A DNA stretch of 7,412 nt, taken from Gammaproteobacteria bacterium (GTDB lineage Bacteria; Pseudomonadota; Gammaproteobacteria; Xanthomonadales; Rhodanobacteraceae). The position numbers and the translations under genes were made by a program. Positions 1-5,210 of this stretch are shown one piece after another. The notes beneath the pieces are model-generated. The model made no database searches, had not been told where the DNA came from, and worked only from the letters and a program-made list of their open reading frames with translations. Each line of letters starts with the position of its first letter. The stretch's first letter is position 1. Where the stretch lies: the NCBI GenBank assembly GCA_005877675.1, contig VBNZ01000109.1, positions 29,837-37,248 of the forward strand, given 5' to 3'.

Positions 1-587
1 CGCTTGCGTTCTACTATCCGCCGCGCGCGGATTTTTTCCGCAGCGAATTGCGCCAGCTGTTTCTGCTGCACGGCCAGAATTTTCCGAAGCCGCTCGACAG
101 CCTGATCGGTTCGTACGCGGGCGCGATGGGCTGGGGCCAGTTCATGCCGTCGAGCATCGCGCGCTACGCCAGGGACGAAGACGGCGATGGCGTGATCGAT
201 TTGTGGAATTCGCTGCCCGACATCGTCGCGAGCGTCGCGAACTATTTCGTCGGCAACGGCTGGAAGGCAGGCGAGTCCGTCGCAGTGCGCGCCAAGGTGT
301 CAGCGGACGCGCGCGCGATCATGCCGGAGAATTTGAAGCCGGTTTATCCGTTGAAACAGTTGGCCGAATGGGGCTACATACCGCTTCAGAACGGCGTCAA
401 GTTCGATCCCGATACGCTTGCAACGATCATTAAGCTCGAGGGCGAGGAAGGGCCGGAATTCTGGATCACGTTCCAAAACTTCTACGCGATCTCGCGCTAC
501 AACCGCAGCCCGCTGTACAGCCTCGCTGTGTATCAGCTGAGCCAGGAAATCGCCAGGGAATCCGGCGGCAAATCCAGCGCGCAATGA
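1..587 (+). CDS. mltB: Membrane-bound lytic murein transglycosylase B, C-terminal part (5' end outside window)
   Basis: This is the C-terminal half (about 195 residues visible) of an MltB/Slt35-type lytic transglycosylase (GH103). The family cleaves the MurNAc-GlcNAc bond of peptidoglycan to give 1,6-anhydro-muropeptides, usually as an outer-membrane lipoprotein. The frame is open from the first complete codon at base 3 and begins with a family-like LAFYYPPRADFFRSEL stretch, so the TTG at 48 is internal and the true start lies upstream. Visible hallmarks are GAMGWGQFMPSS (bases 120-155), an EF-hand-like DEDGDGVID loop (174-200) matching the calcium site known in E. coli Slt35, the LW and VANYF segments after it, and NFYAISRYN near the end. 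The catalytic glutamate and any lipobox lie before the window and cannot be checked. The stop overlaps the rlpA start in an ATGA (584-587), suggesting co-transcription and coupled translation. Confidence 0.95.
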   Translation, partial: LAFYYPPRADFFRSELRQLFLLHGQNFPKPLDSLIGSYAGAMGWGQFMPSSIARYARDEDGDGVIDLWNSLPDIVASVANYFVGNGWKAGESVAVRAKVSADARAIMPENLKPVYPLKQLAEWGYIPLQNGVKFDPDTLATIIKLEGEEGPEFWITFQNFYAISRYNRSPLYSLAVYQLSQEIARESGGKSSAQ

Positions 588-1570
588 GCGCGTGCGGGCA
601 TCGCAGTGGCTGGTGGCGGGCGGGCTGCGTCGCGCTATTGGCGCTCGCGGGCTGTGCACATCGCGCGGCAATGCGGCCATCCACCGGATCGACGCGGTCG
701 TCCGCCGCGCAGCCGGCACCCACGAAATCGGATCATCGCTACGCGCAGGATCAGGATTCCGGACCGACCGCACCGCCGCCGGATCTGTCGAAGATTCCCG
801 AGCCCGTGCCGCGCACGGAAGCCCGCTCGGTCTACGGCAACAAATCGCCGTACGACGTGCTCGGCCAGACTTATACGGTGCTGCCCAGCCCGCAGGGCTA
901 TGTCGAACGCGGCATCGCCTCTTGGTATGGCAACAAATTCCACGGCTACACCACCTCGAACTTCGAAAAGTACGACATGTACGCGTATACGGCAGCGCAC
1001 AAGACGCTGCCGTTGCCGAGCTATGCGCGCGTAACCAATCTCGAAAACGGCGCGAGCGTGATCGTGCGGGTAAACGATCGCGGACCGTTTGCGGAAAACC
1101 GCATCATCGATCTGTCCTATGTCGCCGCGCTCAAGCTCGGCATCTGGCAGAAGGGAACGGGCATGGTCGAGGTGCAGGCGATAGATCCTTCGCACCCCGA
1201 GCTGCCGCGCACACTGCGCGCGGACACCGCGCGCGAGCCAGCGCGCGCGCCCACGCCCGCGGCTACGATGCCCGCGTCGGCGTCGAACGAGCGCAAGACC
1301 GCGGTCGCGGTTGCGCCAGAATATGGCCACAAGGCCGCGCTATATCTGCAGGTCGGCGCTTACTCCGATCATGCCAACGCGGAACGCGCCGCGGCTGCAC
1401 TGCGCAATGCGCGGCTGGGCGAGGTGCGCATCGTCGATTCGACCGTGAACGGACGCAGCATCCAGCGCGTGCGCCTGGGGCCGCTCAAGGACGTCGAGAC
1501 AGTGGACAGCCTCACGCCGCAGGTGCGTGCGCTGGGGCTGGGTGAACCGCGCGCCGCGGTGGAGGATTGA
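584..1570 (+). CDS. rlpA: RlpA, septal-ring lytic transglycosylase lipoprotein with SPOR domain
   Basis: This 328-residue protein starts at the ATG inside the mltB stop overlap. No strong Shine-Dalgarno sequence precedes it, so coupling to mltB is likely. Residues 1-24 form a lipoprotein signal ending in lipobox LAGC (Cys24). A Pro/Ser-rich linker runs to about residue 105. The double-psi beta-barrel RlpA domain spans about 108-200, with ASWYGNKFHG, AAHKTLPLPSYARVTN and VRVNDRGPF. Glu128, His139 and Asp165 align by eye with the residues important in the Pseudomonas aeruginosa enzyme, so activity on peptidoglycan lacking stem peptides (denuded glycan) is a reasonable inference. A second Ala/Pro/Arg-rich linker (about 205-248) leads to a C-terminal SPOR domain (about 250-325, LYLQVGAYSDHANAERAAAAL onward). 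SPOR domains bind denuded septal glycan and would recruit the protein to the division site. Anchoring in the outer membrane is expected. The Met at residue 30 is not a likely start because it would remove the lipobox. Confidence 0.96.
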   Translation: MSACGHRSGWWRAGCVALLALAGCAHRAAMRPSTGSTRSSAAQPAPTKSDHRYAQDQDSGPTAPPPDLSKIPEPVPRTEARSVYGNKSPYDVLGQTYTVLPSPQGYVERGIASWYGNKFHGYTTSNFEKYDMYAYTAAHKTLPLPSYARVTNLENGASVIVRVNDRGPFAENRIIDLSYVAALKLGIWQKGTGMVEVQAIDPSHPELPRTLRADTAREPARAPTPAATMPASASNERKTAVAVAPEYGHKAALYLQVGAYSDHANAERAAAALRNARLGEVRIVDSTVNGRSIQRVRLGPLKDVETVDSLTPQVRALGLGEPRAAVED

Positions 1571-1572
1571 CC

Positions 1573-1600
1573 GAAAAAGACGGCGCGAAAAAGACGGCGC
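1573..1600 (+). repeat. Perfect 14-bp tandem duplication in the rlpA-dacA gap
   Basis: GAAAAAGACGGCGC occurs twice head to tail (1573-1586 and 1587-1600), starting two bases after the rlpA stop. It lies upstream of the candidate dacA promoter. The rest of the 127-base gap shows an 8-bp palindrome, CGTTAACG (1600-1607), but no GC stem followed by a T run, so I see no intrinsic terminator after rlpA. The duplication may simply reflect replication slippage. Confidence 0.85.
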
Positions 1601-1621
1601 GTTAACGTTCGGCACGGTAAA

Positions 1622-1650
1622 ATGACGAGCTGTACCTTGTCTTTTATAGC
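1622..1650 (+). promoter_or_regulatory. Candidate sigma-70-type promoter for dacA-ybeD-lipB-lipA
   Basis: ATGACG (1622-1627, 4 of 6 matches to TTGACA) is followed after 17 bases by TATAGC (1645-1650, 4 of 6 matches to TATAAT). This would put a transcript start about 40 bases before the dacA ATG. The gap is the only long non-coding stretch before the four-gene block, which favours a promoter here. The match is weak in this GC-rich background, and TAAAAT at 1618-1623 without a partner -35 is an alternative. Confidence 0.3.
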
Positions 1651-1697
1651 CTTGACGCCGCGCAAGGCACCCCGCGATTTAACGGAATTTCGCACGA

Positions 1698-3050
1698 ATG
1701 AATCAGTTGCAATTTGTACAAAAAGTCGCATTGTGTATTTTTGCCGCAGCGGCGCTGAGCGCCGCGATGCCGGCCGAGGCGCGTACCAAGCACAAGGCAC
1801 ATGCGGCGCAGAAGACCGATCAGAAGTCCGACGCCAAGGCGGAAGAGAAGCCGGCTGAAGGCGCCGCGCCTTCTGCGGTGCAGCCCGCACCGGCGCCGCT
1901 GCCGCCACCGGGCGCGCTCAATGTGCCGGTGCCGCCGGCGCCGACGCTCGCCGCGAAAAGCTGGGTGCTGATGGACTACGCCAGCGGACAGATACTCGTC
2001 GGCGACAATGTCGATGCACACGTCGAGCCCGCCTCGATCACCAAGGTGATGACGTCCTATGTCGTGTCGGCGCAGCTCGCCGCAGGCAAGATCAAGCTCG
2101 ACGATCAGGTCTTCATCAGCGAGAACGCCTGGCGCGGTGGCGGGGCCAGCACTGAGGGCTCGACCAGTTTCCTCGCGCTGAATTCCAAGGTCGCGCTCAA
2201 GGACCTGCTCTACGGCATGATCATTCAATCGGGCAACGATGCCGCGATCGCGCTGGCCGAACATGTCGCCGGCTCCGAGCAGACCTTTGCCGCTCTGATG
2301 AACCAGTACGCGCAGCAGCTCGGCATGAGCAGCACGCATTACGTCAATCCGCATGGCCTCCCCGCGCCGGACGAGTTCACTACGGCGCGTGACATTGCGA
2401 CGTTGTCGCGCGCGCTGATCCGCGATTTCCCCGAGGAATACAAGATCTACGCGATCAAGGAATTCGAGTGGAACGGTATTACGCAGCACAATCGCAACAC
2501 GCTGTTGTGGCGCGATGCCTCGGTCGATGGCATCAAGACCGGGCACACCAAGGATGCCGGTTTTTGTCTCGCGACATCGGCCAAGCGCGGCGATCAGCGG
2601 CTCATCGCGGTCGTGATGGGCACCGGCAGCGACAAGGAGCGCGCCGATGCGAACCAGGCCGTGCTCAACTACGGTTTTCGCTTTTTCGAAACGCACAAGC
2701 TGTACGACGCGAACAAGCCGCTCGCGACGCCGGTGCTGTGGAAGGGTGCAGCCGACACGGTCGCACTCGGCGTCGCCGCCGACGTGCTGATCACGCTGCC
2801 GCGTGGCCGCTACAACGATCTTAAAGCGACGATGGACGTGCCCGCACGCCTGATCGCGCCGTATTCGAAGGGCCAGAAAGTCGGTTCGCTCAAAGTCGCG
2901 CTCGACGGCAAGGTCCTGCTCGAACGCCCGCTCGTGTCGATCACCGACGCGCCCGAGGGTGGCCTGTGGCGTCGCTTCTACGACGGCACTGCGTTGTGGT
3001 TCAAGGGTAACGCCGCGACGGAAACCCAGGCGGTGCTGAGCAAGCCATGA
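1698..3050 (+). CDS. dacA: D-alanyl-D-alanine carboxypeptidase (PBP5/6 class)
   Basis: This 450-residue serine D,D-carboxypeptidase removes the terminal D-Ala from peptidoglycan pentapeptides in the periplasm. An in-frame TAA at 1680 makes the ATG at 1698 the first possible start. Only a loose GGA at 1684-1686 serves as a ribosome site. Residues 1-28 form a Sec signal peptide with likely cleavage after AEA (Ala28). A Lys- then Pro/Ala-rich linker (about 29-82) precedes the S11 peptidase domain (about 83-325). All three penicillin-binding motifs are intact: SITK (Ser113 nucleophile, Lys116), SGN (178-180) and KTG (280-282). The PBP5 C-terminal beta domain covers about 328-415. The tail at 421-436 (GGLWRRFYDGTALWFK) looks like the amphipathic helix that attaches PBP5 enzymes to the inner membrane. 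The stop overlaps the ybeD start (ATGA, 3047-3050). The dacA, dacC and dacD paralogues cannot be told apart here; dacA is chosen for its neighbours. Confidence 0.96.
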   Translation: MNQLQFVQKVALCIFAAAALSAAMPAEARTKHKAHAAQKTDQKSDAKAEEKPAEGAAPSAVQPAPAPLPPPGALNVPVPPAPTLAAKSWVLMDYASGQILVGDNVDAHVEPASITKVMTSYVVSAQLAAGKIKLDDQVFISENAWRGGGASTEGSTSFLALNSKVALKDLLYGMIIQSGNDAAIALAEHVAGSEQTFAALMNQYAQQLGMSSTHYVNPHGLPAPDEFTTARDIATLSRALIRDFPEEYKIYAIKEFEWNGITQHNRNTLLWRDASVDGIKTGHTKDAGFCLATSAKRGDQRLIAVVMGTGSDKERADANQAVLNYGFRFFETHKLYDANKPLATPVLWKGAADTVALGVAADVLITLPRGRYNDLKATMDVPARLIAPYSKGQKVGSLKVALDGKVLLERPLVSITDAPEGGLWRRFYDGTALWFKGNAATETQAVLSKP

Positions 3051-3337
3051 AGAATCTCGACGATCTGAAAGCGCAGCAGCCCGACCAGGGTTTCCAGTTC
3101 CCCGGTGCGTTCGAGATCACCGCAGTCGGCAAGGCACACGCGGGCATCGAAGAGCGCATGCCCGAAATCATCACCGGGCTGGGTATGAGCGTGCTAAACG
3201 GCTCCTTGCGTACGCGCCCGTCAAGCGAAGGCAATTACATCTCCGTCAGCGTGACCTTTACCTGTCCGTCGCGCGCGATGTACGACGCGGCGCACGCGGC
3301 CTTGCGCAAAGATCCGGCGGTAAGGTGGACGCTGTGA
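3047..3337 (+). CDS. ybeD: YbeD-like DUF493 (UPF0250) protein
   Basis: This 96-residue cytoplasmic protein belongs to the DUF493/YbeD family. It is recognised by the FQFPGAFEITAVGKA start, the conserved SSEGNYISVSVTF core (about residues 59-71; E. coli YbeD has SSKGNYHSVSI) and the closing VRWTL. Length is close to the family norm of about 90 residues. The family has an ACT-like fold and no settled function. Its steady position between dacA and lipB in gammaproteobacteria suggests, but does not prove, a link to lipoate metabolism or regulation. It begins inside the dacA stop codon (ATGA) and ends inside the lipB start (GTGA, 3334-3337), so it is probably translated as part of a coupled chain. 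Confidence 0.93.
   Translation: MKNLDDLKAQQPDQGFQFPGAFEITAVGKAHAGIEERMPEIITGLGMSVLNGSLRTRPSSEGNYISVSVTFTCPSRAMYDAAHAALRKDPAVRWTL
3322..3328 (+). promoter_or_regulatory. Ribosome binding site that fixes the lipB start at GTG 3334
   Basis: AAGGTGG differs by one base from the consensus AAGGAGG and sits five bases before the GTG at 3334. The alternative in-frame GTG at 3325 lies inside this site and has no comparable sequence before it, and the TTG at 3412 has no purine-rich leader. The 3334 start also gives a GTGA overlap with the ybeD stop, matching the other junctions in the block. Confidence 0.6.
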
Positions 3338-4134
3338 AAAACTCGGGACTCGGGACTCGGGACCCGGGACCCGAGAAGTGCGAACAGGCTTCTGCGTCCG
3401 GCCTTGGCTCTTTGCCGAGTCCCGAGTCCCAAGTCCCGAGTCCCGGCTTTCTTACGGTCCGCCGCTACCCCGGTCTGTCGTCGTACAAGCCGATCTGGCG
3501 CGCGATGCAGGCATTCACCGATGCGCGCGATGCGGATACGCTCGATGAACTTTGGATCGTCGAACATCCGCCGGTGTTCACCTTGGGACAGGCCGGCAAG
3601 ATGGAACATGTACTGATGCCGGGTGAGATTCCGGTGGTGCCGGTCGATCGCGGCGGGCAGGTGACTTATCACGGGCCGGGCCAGATCGTGGCTTATCCGC
3701 TGGTCGATTTGCGTCGCCTCAAATTCGGCATCCGCGATTTCGTCTGCCGCATCGAACAGGCGATCATTGATACGCTGGCGCACTGGAATATCGGTGCCGA
3801 GCGCAAGGCGGGCGCGCCAGGGGTGTATGTCGCCGGAGCCAAGGTTGCAGCGCTTGGCCTGCGCGTGCGCCGCGGCTGCACCTTCCACGGCCTCGCGTTC
3901 AACGTGAATATGGACCTGGAGCCATTCCATCGCATCAACCCTTGCGGTTATGAGGGCCTGCAGGTGACCCAAGTGATGGACTTGGGCGGGCCGTCGCGTC
4001 TGGACGAGGTCGAAGCCGAATTGGTGACGCAATTGGCGCGCCAGTTCGGCCTCGAAGCGCGAACGGCGCCGCCGCCTATGACCAACGGTGCTGGTGCCAC
4101 CGCCGAATCCAGTGTTAACTTGGCCGTCCCATGA
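3334..4134 (+). CDS. lipB: Octanoyl-[ACP]:protein N-octanoyltransferase (lipoate biosynthesis) with repeat-encoded N-terminal insert
   Basis: LipB moves the octanoyl group from acyl carrier protein to the lipoyl-domain lysine of 2-oxoacid dehydrogenases and glycine cleavage H protein, the first step of de novo lipoate synthesis. With the GTG at 3334 it has 266 residues, against 213 in E. coli. The catalytic domain begins near residue 39 (FLTVRRYPGLSSY). Conserved blocks are VEHPPVFTLGQAGK (about 76-89), RGGQVTYHGPGQ (106-117), GAPGVYV (160-166), RVRRGCTFHG (177-186) and NPCGYEG (202-208). The expected dyad is present as Lys170 and Cys204 (TGC at 3943). Residues about 4-38 are low-complexity and come from the inverted repeat at 3341-3446. 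Without them the start would read MKN then FLTVRR, close in length to the E. coli N-terminus, so an in-frame insertion is the simplest explanation. About 20 extra residues end the protein. The stop overlaps lipA (ATGA, 4131-4134). The function is secure; the exact start is less so. Confidence 0.94.
   Translation: MKNSGLGTRDPGPEKCEQASASGLGSLPSPESQVPSPGFLTVRRYPGLSSYKPIWRAMQAFTDARDADTLDELWIVEHPPVFTLGQAGKMEHVLMPGEIPVVPVDRGGQVTYHGPGQIVAYPLVDLRRLKFGIRDFVCRIEQAIIDTLAHWNIGAERKAGAPGVYVAGAKVAALGLRVRRGCTFHGLAFNVNMDLEPFHRINPCGYEGLQVTQVMDLGGPSRLDEVEAELVTQLARQFGLEARTAPPPMTNGAGATAESSVNLAVP
3341..3446. repeat. Inverted repeat built of ACTCGGG-type heptamers, inserted in the 5' end of lipB
   Basis: The left arm is five head-to-tail heptamers (3341-3375): three ACTCGGG, then ACCCGGG and ACCCGAG. 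The right arm (3415-3446) carries the complementary units: CCGAGTC, CCGAGTC, CCAAGTC, CCGAGTC, CCGG. Bases 3344-3373 can pair with 3416-3445 over 30 positions with three mismatches, all C opposite A (3358/3431, 3364/3425, 3371/3418). The loop of about 42 bases holds a minor hairpin, AGAAG (3374-3378) with CTTCT (3389-3393). Such units translate to GLGTRD-like and SPESQVPSP-like peptides, which I associate with a dispersed non-coding repeat in Xanthomonadales genomes. No transposase or obvious target-site duplication is present. Confidence 0.9.
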
Positions 4135-5147
4135 GCAAAACCATTCCCATAGCCCTGGTGGGCGATTCCGCGTCCGCCGGCGTGACCGAAATCCGCACCG
4201 GCGCGAAGTTGCTCGGCGAAGACAAGATCGCTCGCAACCGCGCCGATTTCGACGCCGCCGCGCCGCGCCTGCGCAAGCCCGATTGGATACGCGTGCGCCT
4301 GCCCCCCGGCAATGCGGTCGGCGCGCTCAAGGCCAAGCTGCGCGCGAATCGTCTCGTCACGGTGTGCGAAGAGGCCTCGTGCCCGAATATCCACGAGTGC
4401 TTCAGCAAAGGCACGGCGACGTTCATGATCTTGGGCGAGGTCTGCACGCGACGCTGCTCGTTTTGCGATGTCGCGCACGGCCGTCCCAAGCCGCCGGATG
4501 CGGACGAACCGCGCCATCTCGCCGAAACAATCCGCGACATGGGCCTGCGTTATGTCGTGATCACCTCGGTCGATCGCGACGATCTGCGCGACGGCGGCGC
4601 GAGCCATTTCGCCGACTGCATCCGCGAAGTGCGCACGCTCAATCCGACGATCAAGATCGAAACGCTTACGCCGGATTTTCGCGGCAAGGGCCGCATGGAA
4701 CGCGCGCTGGAAGTCTTCGCCGCGGCACCGCCGGACGTGTTCAATCACAACCTCGAAACTGTACGCGAGCTGTATGCGAACGTGCGCCCGGGCGCCGATT
4801 ACGACTGGTCGTTAAGCCTGCTGCAACGTTTCAAGGCGCAACATCCTGACGTGCCGACCAAGTCCGGCATCATGCTGGGCCTCGGCGAAACGCTCGAGCA
4901 GGTGCATGGCGCAATGAACGATCTGCGTGCGCACAATGTCGATATGGTGACGATCGGCCAGTACCTGCAGCCGACGGCACATCATCATCCGGTACTGCGC
5001 TATTGGACGCCGGCGGAGTTCGATGCGTTGGCCGAATATGGCGAAAAGCTTGGTTTCCAGCATGTTGCGTCGGGTCCGCTCGTACGTTCGTCCTACCATG
5101 CAGACCAGATGGCACATGCGGCAGGGTATATGGCGGAAGTGGCGTGA
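4131..5147 (+). CDS. lipA: Lipoyl synthase (radical SAM)
   Basis: LipA is a cytoplasmic radical-SAM enzyme that inserts two sulfurs at C6 and C8 of the protein-bound octanoyl chain made by LipB, completing lipoyl cofactor synthesis. The product has 338 residues (E. coli 321). The auxiliary 4Fe-4S cluster that donates sulfur is bound by Cys79, Cys84 and Cys90 (CX4CX5C, CEEASCPNIHEC). The radical-SAM cluster uses Cys105, Cys109 and Cys112 (CX3CX2C, CTRRCSFC). The C-terminal RSSYHAD motif (319-325), which supplies the serine ligand, is intact. PDVFNHNLETV (201-211) and MLGLGE (248-253) are also typical. The N-terminal 45 residues are variable; KPDWIRVRLP (49-58) opens the conserved part. The ATG lies in the lipB stop (ATGA) with no clear Shine-Dalgarno sequence, so coupling to lipB is likely, which suits two consecutive enzymes of one pathway. 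Confidence 0.98.
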   Translation: MSKTIPIALVGDSASAGVTEIRTGAKLLGEDKIARNRADFDAAAPRLRKPDWIRVRLPPGNAVGALKAKLRANRLVTVCEEASCPNIHECFSKGTATFMILGEVCTRRCSFCDVAHGRPKPPDADEPRHLAETIRDMGLRYVVITSVDRDDLRDGGASHFADCIREVRTLNPTIKIETLTPDFRGKGRMERALEVFAAAPPDVFNHNLETVRELYANVRPGADYDWSLSLLQRFKAQHPDVPTKSGIMLGLGETLEQVHGAMNDLRAHNVDMVTIGQYLQPTAHHHPVLRYWTPAEFDALAEYGEKLGFQHVASGPLVRSSYHADQMAHAAGYMAEVA

Positions 5148-5199
5148 ATAGTGCATTGCTGATTGTTTTCGGCCTATCGAGTGATCGGCTCGAGTCTTT

Positions 5200-5204
5200 G
5201 GAGA
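5200..5204 (+). promoter_or_regulatory. Ribosome binding site of prc
   Basis: GGAGA ends six bases before the ATG at 5211 (GGAG with seven bases), a near-ideal spacing. This supports the 5211 start over the in-frame ATG at 5232, which would remove the basic start of the signal peptide. The 63-base lipA-prc gap (5148-5210) shows no convincing -35/-10 pair and no terminator, only a weak TCGAG/CTCGA inverted pair (5177-5181, 5189-5193). Read-through from lipA is therefore possible. Confidence 0.65.
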
Positions 5205-5210
5205 AATTCC

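Noticed and set aside
48..50. TTG as a start for a short, complete transglycosylase gene
   Set aside because: The frame is open back to base 3 and the residues there continue the MltB family pattern, so the gene runs off the left edge.
1622..1858. Small plus-strand frame starting in the rlpA-dacA gap
   Set aside because: It has no ribosome site, overlaps the dacA signal peptide in another frame, and its product resembles nothing known to me.
1644..2696. Antisense open frame (350 codons) opposite dacA
   Set aside because: It is compositionally a shadow of the plus-strand gene, which has all three penicillin-binding motifs in order.
3325..3333. LipB start at the upstream GTG 3325
   Set aside because: That codon lies in the AAGGTGG ribosome site used for the GTG at 3334, has no ribosome site of its own, and would give a longer overlap than the 4-base pattern at the other junctions.
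3341..3446. Short, regularly spaced repeats that could suggest a CRISPR array
   Set aside because: The units are seven bases, contiguous without spacers, and arranged as an inverted pair. No cas gene is nearby.
3344..3455. Strong stem followed by CTTTCTTA as an intrinsic terminator between ybeD and lipB
   Set aside because: The tail is not a run of T, the stem lies within the lipB frame, and lipB and lipA need transcription through it. Some polarity is still possible.
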